Source of the DNA: Vombatus ursinus
Lineage: Eukaryota; Chordata; Mammalia; Diprotodontia; Vombatidae
Assembly: GCF_900497805.2 (NCBI RefSeq)
Contig: NW_020954562.1
Location: 17,859,264-17,923,263, forward strand
Direction of reading: 5' to 3'
DNA length: 64,000 nucleotides
Both the position numbers and the translations under genes were made by a program. Position 1 is the first letter of the stretch, and the number at the start of each line of letters is the position of its first letter. Below are positions 11,944 to 23,084 of the stretch, piece after piece. The notes beneath the pieces were generated by a model, which made no database searches, had not been told where the DNA came from, and saw nothing but the letters and a program-made list of their open reading frames with translations.

Positions 11944-12540
11944 ATTTTAAGGATTAAAAAAAACAAAAGACCTCAATTTTCTAATTCAACAAAGTGTAAT
12001 AGGTTATACAAATCTGGCGGACTATACCAACCGTATTTTTACTAAAACTTAATGGTGAGTCAAGGCAAGATGTTGAGGAGAGCCCAAGTATACCACCATT
12101 AAAATAATTAATCAGCATCCATATCTAAAGTCTATCATCAATGAATTGTTTGCTGAAGTTATTGACTAATTGTTAGAAATGCTCCTGAAAGATGTCTAGA
12201 CTGTCACCATTCTCAATGGCTCTTCTGAGTTAAGCATCTTTAGTTTGAAAATTATTGTTTAGGAATATCTCATGCTCCATAGTACTATACTTTCTAGGAT
12301 TTCAGGAATGGTATCTGTCTTAAATATGTTCTAGTGATGTCCCAGTAATAATATCAATCATGAATAAACTCAGAAAGACTTCATTTAGGAAGTCCTTTTT
12401 CATTTTGATAATTCCTGATTTGTTGGGGTAGAAACAGAAAAGTAAAGGTAGAATCCCAAGTCACACCTTATTAGGTTACTGAATCAATGGTATCAGTAGT
12501 CATTCAAACCAAACTAAAGTTCTTGTAAGTCAGGATACAT
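11944..12540. other. Unassigned sequence
   Basis: No gene or repeat recognised. Confidence 0.4.
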
Positions 12541-12548
12541 CAGAAGAA

Positions 12549-12596
12549 GCAGCAGCAGCAGCAGCAGCAACAGAAGAAGAAGAAGAAGAAGAAGAA

Positions 12597-12628
<32 letters not shown>

Positions 12629-12638
12629 AGAAGAAGAT
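12549..12638. repeat. Compound (AGC)n/(AAG)n trinucleotide repeat
   Basis: About seven AGC units at 12549-12569 pass through 'aacag' into about 22 AAG units with one AGG interruption near 12620. The AAG part is pure purine on the plus strand. It is not in an open coding frame. Confidence 0.95.
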
Positions 12639-12659
12639 ATAAGCTCCAAGCTTTTATAA

Positions 12660-12852
12660 GCATCTAGACCTATATTTAGAGCAGACCTCAGAAGTAATTT
12701 AGTTCAGTCCTCTCATTTTACAGACAAAGAAATTGAATTTCTTCCAAGGCCCAGGGACTTAACCAAGGTCATACAAGTAGCAAGTATCAAAGGCAGGATT
12801 TTAACCCAGAACTTCAGCCTCTAGATTCAATGCTCTAGTATACCATGCTATC
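12660..12852 (-). mobile_element. MIR/THER1 SINE, nearly full length
   Basis: In antisense order: 'cctctcattttacagacaaa' (3' core), 'ggacttaaccaaggtcatac', 'caggattttaacccagaact' (B box complement), and 'tcaatgctctagtataccat' (head). Matches MIR organisation throughout. Confidence 0.75.
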
Positions 12853-13014
12853 AAGCATTCTTAGATTCCTGCCAAAATTTTCTTAATGAAAAAACTGTTT
12901 CATTTTATTGACTTACTAGAGAATAAAAAAAAAAAGGAATCTCATGATATTGAGAATAAAAAGCTGAGTCTGTAGAAATGCAATAGGATGAACTATTAAA
13001 AGCTGTTATTACTG

Positions 13015-13158
13015 GGGGCAGCTAGGTGGTGCAGTGGATAGAGCATTGGCCTTGGAGTCAGGAAGACCTTAGTTTAAATCTGGCCTCTAACACTTAACAC
13101 TTACTAGCTGTGTGACCCTGGGCAAGTCACTTAACCCCATTGCCTGGTCAAAAAAAAA
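13015..13158 (+). mobile_element. SINE1/WSINE-type tRNA-derived SINE
   Basis: Begins 'gggggcagctaggtggtgca', followed by 'gtggatagagcattggcctt', body 'gctgtgtgaccctgggcaag', ending 'aaccccattgcctggtc' and a poly-A tail. The poly-A end implies L1 machinery. The flanks 'gctgttattactg' and 'gctattgctactg' may be a decayed target-site duplication. Little diverged from other copies here, so comparatively young. Confidence 0.9.
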
Positions 13159-13207
13159 TTGCTATTGCTACTGACATTTCACTTTTTGGTGCTGCAACTG
13201 TGCTTTG

Positions 13208-13209
<2 letters not shown>

Positions 13210-13247
<38 letters not shown>

Positions 13248-13295
13248 ACGCGCGCGTGTGTGTGTGTACATACATTACATACATACAATACACAT
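13210..13295. repeat. (TG)n with internal CG steps, then ACATAC repeat
   Basis: About 29 TG/CG dinucleotides with a 'gcacgcgcgcgtgtg' centre, then 'acatacattacatacataca'. The alternating purine-pyrimidine run could adopt Z-DNA. Confidence 0.95.
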
Positions 13296-13559
13296 ATGTG
13301 TATATTATATTTACACATATACAAGACTCTAAGACTCCAAATATTTTATACTTAAGTAAATGAAATCTCAAGAATAGAAGTTGACTAAGAGCTTTTGTTG
13401 TTAACTGCCTCTATAAGTCTGATTATGGATAGTGCTTGGACCTGAGATTCCACTGGTATGGGGATGTCCTGGATGAGGAAATTCAATTTATTAATGAACA
13501 CCAGGACCTCCTCTATACTTTATAGTCTTATAAATTATAAGCCTGAAGGCCTGATATAA

Positions 13560-13950
13560 TTATCAGCCTGAAGCACTGATCAGTTAAGGGACTTGTACAA
13601 GGGCAACTAACTGTCGCAGTGGATAGACTACTGGGCCTAAAATCTGGAAGACTCATCTTCCTGAGTTCAAATCTAGCCTCACACACTTAATAGCTGTATA
13701 ACTCTGGGGAAGTCACTTAACCCTGTTTGCTGAAGCTCCCCATCTGTAAAATGAACTGGAAAAGGAAATGGCAAACCACTCTAGTATCTCTGCCAAGAAA
13801 ACTCCAAATGGGGTCATGAAGAGTTGGACCAGAGTGAAACAACTGAACAATGACTACAACAGGATCACATAGTCAATAGACTAGTCAGAATTAGGATTGA
13901 AGGCCAAAACTTCCTGGTTCCAAGGTCAGCCCTCGGTCTACTATGCTATG
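13560..13950 (-). mobile_element. MIR SINE split by a MAR1 insertion
   Basis: The left part 'gttaagggacttgtacaagg' and right part 'ggatcacatagtcaatagac' together read as the antisense MIR phrase '..taagtgacttgtccaaggtcacatag..'. The interruption is the MAR1 at 13603-13862. The right part ends 'ggtctactatgctatgctac', the MIR head. Confidence 0.6.
13603..13862 (+). mobile_element. MAR1-type SINE with RTE-like tail
   Basis: tRNA-like head 'gtcgcagtggatagactact', body 'aagtcacttaaccctgtttg', then the MAR1-specific 'ggaaatggcaaaccactcta' and the tail 'gggtcatgaagagttggacc'...'aacaactgaacaatga'. The tail resembles the 3' end of RTE/BovB LINEs, which are thought to mobilise MAR1. Inserted into a MIR. 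Confidence 0.88.
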
Positions 13951-13959
13951 CTACTTCTC

Positions 13960-15070
13960 AATCTCCATGGTTTTTTTTATTTATATTGATCACAAGCTTC
14001 TTTTGGCTCACCTCCCCACCACACACGGTTTCTTTATCTGAGTATGAGAAATGAGATTTCCTATGTAATCACTCCCAGAACACTGGTTTAGTATGGATAA
14101 GGCCCTGACACCAGATGTCCCAAGACTCTAGAAGGTATGCTGTCTTTTTTTTTTTTGTTATTATACTTGTTGTTGTTTTGTTTTACTCTGTTAGACAAAG
14201 GACAACTGGAACTTCTTTTAAGTGCATTAATACAGAATGAAACAGACAAAGCCAAATTTAGGAACCAGTAAAATTCCTTCTGAGCCAGGGGCTATGCTTA
14301 TGCTTATTCATCAGTTCACCCTTGAAGTTTCTGTTTGCATAATTTCCCTTCCTCCTGGAACACTGATCTAACTGGCCTGCTTTATTCATTTCTGCCAATG
14401 GCTTTGCATGAGGATTACTTGTAGAGTGGGAAGAAAGAAAAAAAATGAACTGTCAGAAATACAATTTATCACCTCCAAAGAAATGAAAAGTAAAGACAGG
14501 CTTACCATCATAGGGCACATACTAGAGTAAACCAACCCACAAAAGGAGCCTGGAGATTTTCAAAACATCCTATTGTAATGCCTCATCATGGTGTGGAGGT
14601 GATCCTGGATTCCCAGACACTATCCCAGTGAAACACAAGCCCAGCCAGTTTCAGTGATGCTAGAAAGGTTTCTAATAGAATCCTTGTGGCAGATTGGGCC
14701 AACTGTCTGAGCTGTAAGGACTACAATTGGAAGGCAGAGCACTAGGGGATGACTTATTTAGCTATGGCAACTAATGAAATGAACAAGCCAAAAACATAAA
14801 ATGACCTTTAGTTTGGTGTGGCTCTCCTTTCATTTCTGAAGCAATAGTGATGGAGTGATGGAAAAGGAGATAAAAGTGCTAAGAATTACAATTTTTAGGC
14901 TACCTAAAAACTTTAACTATTGATGCTTTAAATGTGAAATCTGTGTCAAAATGTCAATGAGTTGATATTCTACTATGGGAAATGAACTTTATCAATATTG
15001 ATATTCTCACTGTATCTGAAAGCAGTTGACATAAGCAAGTTGCAGATAAATGGAAGCTGAATGAGGTTCT
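13960..15070. other. Unassigned sequence
   Basis: No repeat or gene recognised over about 1.1 kb apart from T-rich runs near 14147-14185. Confidence 0.4.
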
Positions 15071-15074
15071 CCTT

Positions 15075-15155
15075 GGACAGGCCCATCCAGGGGCTGCAGA
15101 TATAAAGAAAAATAAGTGTGAAAGTCTTTGCTTTCAAGGAATTTATGTTCTATGT
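15075..15155 (-). mobile_element. L2-type 3' end fragment
   Basis: 'ctttgctttcaaggaattta' after 'gcagatataaagaaaaataa' resembles the antisense L2-type phrase '..gatacaaagaaa..gccctcaaggagcttacattcta'. Short. Confidence 0.4.
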
Positions 15156-15185
15156 CTACCCTTAGACAAAGAATGATTTCACAGA

Positions 15186-15240
15186 ATAACAGAAGAATCT
15201 TCAAAGTTAGAAAGGATCTGAGAGATCATCAAATCTAGAC
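15186..15240 (-). mobile_element. MIR/THER1 3' tail
   Basis: 'agttagaaaggatctgagag' followed by 'atcatcaaatctag' is the antisense of the MIR/THER1 tail. Confidence 0.4.
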
Positions 15241-15248
15241 GTTCTTAA

Positions 15249-15310
15249 CTTTTTTTTTCAAGGCAACTGGGGTTAAGTGACTTGCCCAGGGTCACACAGC
15301 TAGTAAGTGA
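15249..15310 (-). mobile_element. Short 5'-truncated SINE1-type SINE with target-site duplication
   Basis: Antisense SINE1 3' half: poly-T, 'caaggcaactggggttaagt', 'gacttgcccagggtcacaca', 'gctagtaagtga'. It is flanked by 'gttcttaa' at 15241-15248 and 15311-15318, showing a 5'-truncated insertion. Confidence 0.8.
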
Positions 15311-15439
15311 GTTCTTAAGTTTTTTCATGTCATAGATTCCTCTGTCAGTCTGATGATGGTGATCAAGCCCTTCTCAGAAGAATAGTTTTAAGTTCATAAA
15401 ATAAAAATACAGAAAATTATTTTTAAAAATTGTAAATAA

Positions 15440-15768
15440 AATTGCACTGAAGAGGCAGAACAGGGTGATGGAGCACAGAGAGCAATCCAGCAGAACTCTT
15501 TAAACACCACCCTCCAAAGAACTTTAAAATACTGCCTCAAAATCAAATTTTGAAGTAGTATAGCCATCAAGAGGTCAGAGTGACATATTTTCCAGCCTAA
15601 AACAGCTTAGGAGGTTGACAGGAGAAGTCTGTGAGGTTGGCCCAGTGTGCAGGTGGGAGCAGTAGCAGTTGTGGGCCTCAGAAGCAGCCCAGATAGTGGT
15701 AGCAGAAGCTTCAGGAGTTCTCAGTCCAGAGACAGTAAGGGGGTCAAAGAATTGATCAGAAAGAGATT
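15440..15768 (+). mobile_element. L1 5' UTR-like fragment
   Basis: 'accaccctccaaagaacttt' then 'aaaatactgcctcaaaatca', and later 'cagcctaaaacagcttagga', follow the same order as the 5' UTR of the L1 at 28240 ('cctcaaaacaaatcttgaaa' ... 'agcccaagaaacttgggaga'). Diverged, no ORF retained. Confidence 0.5.
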
Positions 15769-15770
15769 AC

Positions 15771-15927
15771 TTTTTTTTTTACATTTTTTTTGCAAGGCAA
15801 TTGGGGTTAAATGACTTGCCCAGGGTCACACAGCTAGTAAGTGTCAAGTGTCTGAGACCAGATTTGAACTCAGGGCCTTCTGATTCCAGGGCCACTGCTC
15901 TATACAGTGTACCACTTAGCTGCCCCT
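15771..15927 (-). mobile_element. SINE1-type SINE, full length
   Basis: Poly-T, 'gcaaggcaattggggttaaa', 'tgacttgcccagggtcacac', 'agatttgaactcagggcctt', ending 'accacttagctgcccc'. The complete antisense SINE1, separating an L1 5' UTR-like piece from an L1 3' piece. Confidence 0.9.
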
Positions 15928-15929
15928 CA

Positions 15930-16215
15930 AAGTATTTTTAAAACAATATTGCTATTACTGTATACAATATTCTCTTGGTTCTGCTCATTTCATCCTTCAT
16001 TATTTTGTGCAAGTCTTTCCATGTTTTTCTAAAATCATTGAGCTCATAATTTCTTGTAGCACAGTAGTATTCCCTTAAATCATATACCACAACTTGTTCA
16101 GCCATTTCCCAATTGATGCGCATCCTAACAATTTCCAGTTCTTTGCCACCACAAAGAGATCTGCTATACAAATTTTAGAACATATTGGTTCTTTTCCTTT
16201 TTCCATAATTATTTT
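15930..16215 (-). mobile_element. L1 3' UTR/ORF2 end fragment (antisense)
   Basis: 'aatttcttgtagcacagtag' and 'accacaacttgttcagccat' correspond to the antisense of the L1 copy at 32220-32290 ('gaacaagttgtgttatatga' ... 'tactgtgcaataagaaatga'). Confidence 0.65.
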
Positions 16216-16234
16216 TGAAGTTAATGAAGCCCCA

Positions 16235-16800
16235 GTAAAGGATTGCATATCTAGTCTAATCTATACTTGAAAAGAAGTGTTTTTTACAACATCCACAATA
16301 AAGTCATCTAGCTTTTGTTTGAAGACATATAGCAAGAGGCAATCTACTCTGTTTGGAGGTAAATCAGTCCTCTTTTTTATAGTTCTAATTGTTAGGAAGA
16401 TTTTCCTTACATGGAGCTGAAATCTGCCTTTCTGCAACTTCACCTCTAATTTTCATTTTGGCCTATGATGCTAATAAACAAATCAAATACTTCTTCTGCC
16501 GTATCACATACTTGAAAACAGTTATCATGACATGCCCCCAAAATCTCTTATCTAAGTTGAATATCTTCAGTTTTCTCTATCAATCTTCACGTGGCCTGAA
16601 TTTGAGGGCTTTTGCATCGTGTTTGCCCTACACTGAACACTCTTCAGCTTAACAACATCCTTCATTAAATGTGCAAGTGTAGAATGGAACATTACACACC
16701 AAATGGGTATGACCAGATCAGAGTAGAGCAGAACTATAAAGGCTATTGTCTTGACCCTATGTCTTATGTTATGCAGTCTAAGACTACTTTGGGGCTACAT
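16235..16800 (-). mobile_element. L3/CR1 LINE 3' region
   Basis: Read on the minus strand: 'gatttcagctccatgtaagg', 'aaaatcttcctaacaattag', then 'gcctcttgctatatgtcttc' and 'aaacaaaagctagatgactt'. This matches the hallmark 3' part of amniote CR1/L3: '..aggaaaaacttcctaacaattagag..ctgcctcgggaggt..tcttcaagcagaggctggatgacc'. The upstream part, 16640-16450 on the minus strand, has 'ggcatgtcatgataactgtt', the CR1 '..gacatgatagctgtctttaagta'. The open frames at 16261-16443 and 16389-16652 are fragments of it. Confidence 0.75.
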
Positions 16801-16844
16801 TCCATATAGCTTATAGAACTTATGAACTAAAACCTCCACATTGT

Positions 16845-17190
16845 GGAATCAATATATATATGTATGTATAGATATATATGTGTATACACACATATATACA
16901 TATATGTTGTTGACTTGAACACATATGTCATATATGTGTATGTGTACAATGTGTATGTATGTATGCATGTGCGTATATGTATGTGTATATCTGTGTGTAT
17001 ATGTGTGTGTATATATATATATATTTTTTTTTCTATATAACAATGTGAGGGTTTTAGTTAACTTACTTGGAGTTGACTTACTGGACATATGGAGGATGTG
17101 TCATGTATGTATATGTGGGTGTATATATATATACAATGTGTATATACATATACACATACACATATACTAGTGAGTTGACTGTGACTGTGT

Positions 17191-17224
<34 letters not shown>

Positions 17225-17252
17225 GAGACTCTCTCTCTCTCTTTCTTTCTCT
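16845..17252. repeat. Complex TA/TG, CA and CT dinucleotide block
   Basis: TATG/TGTA-rich sequence at 16845-17030, a short non-repetitive spacer, then TATA/ACAC at 17100-17165, (CA)n at 17191-17214 and CT-rich at 17228-17252. Short open frames here encode only Ile/Tyr/Val/His strings from the repeats. It forms the centre of an inverted CR1 pair. Confidence 0.9.
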
Positions 17253-17257
17253 CCATA

Positions 17258-17380
17258 GCAGCCCCCAAAGTAAAGCGGTCTTAGGCTGTATAACAGCTGA
17301 CATAGGGTCTAAGACTATGGAAATGATACTACTGCTCTGCTCTAGACAGACTAATCTAGTATGTAATGTAATGTTCCATT
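17258..17380 (+). mobile_element. L3/CR1 fragment, inverted copy of 16683-16798
   Basis: Its reverse complement reads 'aatggaacattacattacat' ... 'gaccctatgtcagctgttat' ... 'actttgggggctgc', matching 16683-16798 ('aatggaacattacacacc' ... 'gaccctatgtcttatgttat' ... 'actttggggctac'). An imperfect inverted repeat with about 460 bases between the arms. Confidence 0.75.
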
Positions 17381-17449
17381 CTAAACTCTTGATTAATAAT
17401 ATTTAATGTTGAATATACATATACATACACATAAAATACATATATATAT

Positions 17450-17660
17450 ATATTTTTTCTCACATATCCTTATAACAACCCTAAGAAGAAGGTGCTATTA
17501 TCATCCTTATTTTACAGATGAAAAAAATGAGTTAGAAGTTAAGTGGCTTCTTTATGGTCATAAAACTAGTAAATGTCTGAGGCTATTTTTGAACTCAGAT
17601 CTTCCTGACTCCAAGTTCAGTGCTCTTTTTAGCTGCTACTTTGTTGTCTTAAAGGCACTG
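17450..17660 (-). mobile_element. MIR SINE
   Basis: 'catccttattttacagatga', 'gttaagtggcttctttatgg', 'tttgaactcagatcttcctg' and 'cagtgctctttttagctgct' follow antisense MIR order. Confidence 0.7.
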
Positions 17661-17694
17661 GATATAGTGAGAGTCAAATGCCATCACAATAAAT

Positions 17695-17870
17695 GAAATT
17701 TGCTCTATTTTATCAGACAATCAATCAATTAATTGGTAAGTATTTTTCATTCTCTTACTATGTAGTGGTCATTGTACTAGGTTCTGGGGAGACAAAACCA
17801 AAAATGTAACAGTCCTTGCCTTCAAGGAGTTTATATTCTATTTGGTGGTAGATGTACACATATAAATATA
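17695..17870 (-). mobile_element. L2-type 3' end fragment
   Basis: 'cattgtactaggttctgggg' then 'gtccttgccttcaaggagtt' and 'tatattctatttggtgg' match the antisense 3' segment seen at 26740 and 50340. Confidence 0.6.
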
Positions 17871-17874
17871 TTCT

Positions 17875-20685
17875 AACCACACACAAAATGAACACAAGAT
17901 ATTTTCTTGGGGGAAAAAGGGAAAATAACCTGTTAACAATGTGGGAATCACTTCTGAATAAAAAGTTTTTGTGCAGTCAGAGCATCAACTTATTAAAATC
18001 AACATCATCATCAAAATCAATACCAAATTTGGATAAAAATGAAGATATATATTGAAAACTGTTTACCACAAGTACAAAATAAACTATTTTTAAGTTATTA
18101 AGACTAACAATGGGAAATGGATAGGAAAATATGCTATCATATTTTCTATGGAAATTTGGACAATGCGAAGCAACCACCAAAATGAGGAGGCCAGAAACCA
18201 TTTTAGTCAGAAAGCAATCTCTTTAGCAAGTTGAAACACATTTTTAGAATATTAACTCATTTCTAAAATCACATGGTTAAAGATTATGAGTAGTAGTACC
18301 TTATGAAATTGAAAGATGTTTCTGAGGGATAAATGAGTTTGAAGAAAGCTTGGTGTGAGATCCAGTTAATAAGTCCAATGATTCCAAGAGCCTTTCAAGA
18401 TTAAACAGGACAAGAGTCAAACAATGACATATATATGCCAAAATTTCTTTAACAAATTATTTTCATCTGAGAAAGCATCTATCCCAGTAGATGTAATATG
18501 CATATACATGAAATCAGGGATCCATTAATTGACATATGCATGGAAAATATTATACTAGGCTGGGAGCTTTGTACTGTTGATGTGTTTATTCCTCATAAAT
18601 GCCAAGTGGCATTTTGCCAATTATGAATTCCTATAGTTGTGATTCATATCATGGGCTTTAGCCTAAAGTACTCGTATAACAATAAAAGGATTGTTATATA
18701 AAGACTGTTTACTAGTATTCAACATAGAACTCATTAACTCACTAAATGAATTTGCAGCATGATAAGAAATAGCTCTATATATGGGCTACAGAGCATAGAT
18801 AAAAATTATTGGTCATTTCATTACTTCTTAGTGTAGCAAGTTTCCTCTCATTCCCTTCTTTATTTCATTTTTTTCTGGCTTTGAAACATTATTATGTCAA
18901 CATTTTAAAAATTTTCTTCTACTCATCTCAAACCTTAGATCTATATTTTCATTGAAATTCTCTCACCTTTAAATGCTATGTTATTTATCCTGGATAAAGG
19001 TGGATATATGGTGGCAATGTTGGCTAGGGTATCACTAACAACTTCCAAATGTAGTAAAATGATAGAAAAATAGATTATTAATTGCTTCTGCATTCCCTGT
19101 AACATTACACACACACATGCACACACACACACACACACAAAACCTCAGGTCTTCAGAAGCTAGGTTGCATTTACTGCTGCCTATTTCCTCAAAATTAGTA
19201 ACATTAGAGTATGAGGAGATTCATGTTAAATTATACTCTGTAGAACTGAAATGATAAAAGCATTGTCCCAATGTACCTAATTTACTAACAAGAAGGCCAT
19301 TACAGTCTCATACTTACTAAATCCAACTTCTTTTCCCTTTTCTCTCTTCTAATTTTAGACAGATGTAATAGGTTAAGAGGAAGAAATGAAAAACAAGAAG
19401 GCTGAATTCCCTAACTTATTAATTAATTCTTCCTCAGATTCCCTTTTAGATTTTTTGCCAAACGGGACTAAATCTTAAATGCATTGAATAGAATGCATGC
19501 GAAATAGGAAGATACCACTACGGCTGTGACCCAGTACAGAAAAGTAGACGGCCTAGCTCCAACTCAGTGACTTTGATCATTGTGGACAGTCTGGATGAAT
19601 CTGGCACCCTCAATTCCACATCTTTCTCAGAGCCTGTGTTTTGTTTGGGTTTTCGTCAAGATTCAATTGTTCAGATACCAACCTCTTGAATTCCCCATTT
19701 TCTCCTTGTTCTATTGGCCAGACATATGGTTTCAGAAAATATTATGAACTCACTGTTTCCAAAGCATTTATTGAACATATTATGAGTCATCATAACTGTG
19801 GTTTTAAGTAGATGAAGGGAAAAAAAAGTGAAGATTTGAATTCTTATCAGAGATTATTCAGACAATAAGTGAAATCTAAAAAACAGATGGCAAACACAAA
19901 TGAGAAAAATAAAATTTCATCTTCAGAGTCTTTAAAAATATTTAAACAGTAACCACATTGACTAGTATTTCAGGAGCACTAGGGGTTTGAGGTCATGAAT
20001 CACAATTGTTTCTAATCTGAATGAGGTTTCATGTACAGTATGGTTAAGAGGAAATGAGCTCAAGATTGAAGAACTATTGTACATGTTGTGTGGTAATGTT
20101 TGCTTTCCCTTGCTGTTGGCAACTATAATTTTTTTTTAAATGGACTCTATCCCTTACTGGGCATTTTTGCAAGTAGGTACATGTACATGATTATTTTCTC
20201 ATAATTATGATAAACCATCACTAAACTTTTCTAGTAACTTATCATGACATGGAGATGACTGTGGGTTTTCAATGAGGATGGCAGTGGTTGCCAAGTCCAT
20301 TTATGTCCTGCGCAGATGGAGAGACTGATGGGCCCAGTAACAGACTGTAGGTCTGCTGTCAGAGAACTAACCTAGTTAAGTTTAAAGCAATTCATCATCA
20401 AAACAATAACGACTGCATAATGCTTTTTCAGCCCCAAAATGCCATAAGGATTATTTACTAAGATAGGGAGGGTTCAGATCTACTTTAGAAGTGGGACTAC
20501 CCATATGAATGAAAACACAAGTCATTGGAAGCTCAAATGAGATAATGTTGATAAAGTGCTTCAAGTACTTTCAAGTGCTAGATAACCATCATTTAAGTAA
20601 ATTTGTCATTTAAGTAAAAAAGATACATTATATATTTTTACATCCTAGAAATTTTTGTTAAAAAAGCTCTCTATAATTATTGTCT
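17875..20685. other. Unassigned sequence with one (CA)n
   Basis: About 2.8 kb with no recognised repeat family or exon, apart from the CA run at 19107-19139. The frames at 17852-18055 and 17977-18201 overlap in opposite directions and have no motif. Confidence 0.4.
19107..19139. repeat. (CA)n microsatellite
   Basis: CA dinucleotides with one 'tg' interruption. Confidence 0.9.
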
Positions 20686-20689
20686 CCAT

Positions 20690-21900
20690 TTCTTTACCTG
20701 ATTCACATCCCAAACTTGTGTAATATGTCTCCAACCCCATCCATGGACTGAAATGACCCTTTCCAAATTTACTAAAGATCTCTTAATTGCTAAATCCAGT
20801 GATATTTTCTCAGTCTTCATGACATTTCTGCAGCTTCGGACACTGCCAAACACCTGTGTTTCCTGAATACTTTCTCTTCTTTTGGCTTTCCTAACACTTA
20901 TTTTGTAGTTTTCCTTTTCTCTCTCTTAATGCTTCTTCTCATTCTCCTTTTTTTCTGATCATACTTCTCCCAGTCACTAAATATGGACATCACCAGTGGC
21001 TCTGCTTCATGTTTTCTTATATACTCTCTTACTGATCTCACCAGCTCCCAAGGGTTCAATTATTAACTTTATGCAAATGACTCCAAGAGTTATAAGTCTG
21101 GCTCTGTTTTTGCTTCTGTGCTGTAGTCCTTCATTTCTAAATGCCTTCTAGACTTCTGAACTTGAATATGTCCCATTCAGCATGTCCAAAATGGGACTCA
21201 TTATCTTTCTCCCTAAACCAGCCCTTCCTGTCCATGTCCCTCTTTGTAAAGGATGGTAAAGCACCACAAACATTCCATTTACCTAGGTTCTCAAACACTG
21301 GGTCATTTTCAACCTTCCTCTCCCTCACCACTACCACCCCCTATCCAATCATTTTCCAAGTCCTGTTAATTCTATCTCTAATAGTTCTACAATATCTTTC
21401 ATATCCATCTCCTCATTCAAATAAATACTACTTTTTCTCAGGCCATCATCAAATATCACCTGACTTATTGCATTATTTTATAATTGATTTTTATACTTTT
21501 AGAACCTATTCTTTCTGGATCTTCCTCTATAAAACTACAAAAATGATTTTCCTTAAGAACAAGTCTGACTATTTTACCCCACTGCTCAAAAATCTTCAGT
21601 GCGTTCCTATTATCTCTAAGACAAAATACGAACTTTAGCATTATATAAAATTCTCACAATCTGGTTCTAGTCCACCTTTGTACACTTGTTTTGTATTATT
21701 CCACTTTAAACATTTTCTATTCCATATAAACTAGCCTACCTACTTTTCCTCAAACATCTTCTGCCTTTGTGCTATTTCATAGGCATTTTCCCATTCCTAC
21801 AGTGGCTTCTTTCCTCACCTCTGAATTTTAAAATCCCTAGCTACCTTCAGGTCTCAATTCTGGTGCTACTTTTTAGAGGTAGCCTTTATCTATAACTATT
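20690..21900 (+). mobile_element. L2 LINE ORF2 fragment (RT to 3' region)
   Basis: Order matches L2: 'tttatgcaaatgactccaag' at about 21071 (the YADDSq motif, now YANDSK), 'tgtccaaaatgggactcatt' (the 'MSK.ELi' block, 21180s), 'tgactattttaccccactgc' with 'tgcgttcctattatctctaa' (21560-21620), then 'cctttgtgctatttcatagg'. The frame 21141-21638 covers the middle, starting SRLLNLNMSHSACPKWDSLS, and is an L2 remnant, not a host gene. Confidence 0.75.
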
Positions 21901-21904
21901 TCTC

Positions 21905-22115
21905 AAGCTACTGGGTGAAATTATTTAAATCACTCAAGGTTAATAAGAATGTCTCTAGCATCTAATCCTCAACAAAAGTGGTAGGGTAATGGAGGAGATG
22001 GAGTCTTCAGGAATGCTGTATTCCCTCAGAGTACACCAATGATGATAGGAGACAGGGGGATATAAAGATCTCACAACATGATGAAGAGGGATTTCTATAG
22101 ATTCCTGATGGATTA
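21905..22115. other. Unassigned sequence
   Basis: Nothing recognised. Confidence 0.3.
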
Positions 22116-22119
22116 AGAA

Positions 22120-22325
22120 TCTAGTTTTAGAGTCATGCAAGTACTCTATTCTTAGCCCTAAAACTTACTACATGAATGATTATGGTCAAGGTATTTAATT
22201 ACCTTTAAAACCCTTGTTTCCTCTTCTCTTAAATGGAGACAATAATATTTGCACAGGATTGTTATTGGGTTGTTATGAGCGTGGTGCTTTTTAAACTTTA
22301 AAATGTTATGCAAATGTGAGTTATC
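22120..22325 (+). mobile_element. MIR SINE
   Basis: 'gattatggtcaaggtattta', 'cttgtttcctcttctcttaa', 'atggagacaataatatttgc' and 'ttgttatgagcgtggtgctt' follow MIRb-type order. Confidence 0.6.
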
Positions 22326-22369
22326 TTTACTTAAACTATCCCTCTTTTTGCAGAATGAAATGAAATATG

Positions 22370-22478
22370 AAAAGCTTTGAGAGGATCATTCAATCTCTCT
22401 GAGATGCATTTCTAAATGAGTAAGTCAGACATTAAGGTTCTTTCAATTCTAAATCCTATGATTCTATAATTCTTCCCT
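22370..22478 (+). mobile_element. MIR/THER1 3' tail
   Basis: 'attcaatctctctgagatgc' and 'ggttctttcaattctaaatc' followed by 'ctatgattctataattc' match the THER1 tail. Confidence 0.6.
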
Positions 22479-22479
22479 T

Positions 22480-23084
22480 CTAGCTGTGAAGGAAGGGCAT
22501 ACCCCATAATCCATGGAAGGAAGAAACCTCTATCTACTGCTTTTTTGGAAACAGTGATGAATTTCCCCCCATGCTTGTCAACCTTCAGAGGGTTTCTTTA
22601 GACTTTATGACAATCTACACTCTGAACCACATGACATTCAGAATGACTGTGTACTTTGGTCTACATATTTCAGAAAGAGGAACATTTATAAACAGTTCTG
22701 ATTATACTATATTTTTTTCTTTATCCTGGTGAAGATGTGCAGAGTAGCTTGGAATGTGAGTTTCAATAGGGTACCAAAAATCTGATGTGATGTTGCTAGG
22801 CAACCTCCCTATTGTTTTAAACAAACCCCAAGAAGCTTGCAAGCTGCTGTCAGAACTTCTGGCTTTTAAGAATAATGGAGGTGAAAAACACAAAGAACAA
22901 AGGTCTTCTATAGTAACAGTCAATAAATTAAAAGAACTATCTATGTCATTGAATACAGCTGCTTAGATGAAACAATACATGTGTGTGTATATACAGGTCA
23001 CATATATATGCTTATATTTTTAAATTCTATGGATCTATAATATCATCAATATGACCACTTCCTCCAGTGGTACCTATGTCTTCT
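22480..23084. other. Unassigned sequence
   Basis: No repeat or gene recognised. A short 'tgtgtgtatatacaggtcac' stretch lies near 22981. Confidence 0.35.

Noticed and set aside
13015-13158. Possible tRNA gene from the A/B-box-like text
   Set aside because: It is the tRNA-derived head of a dispersed SINE with poly-A, not a cloverleaf-forming gene.
16843-17258. Overlapping Ile/Tyr/Val/His-rich open frames
   Set aside because: Translations of TATG, TG and CA microsatellites in both directions.
21141-21638. 165-codon frame as a possible protein-coding gene
   Set aside because: It lies wholly within an L2 relic and follows L2 ORF2 order.
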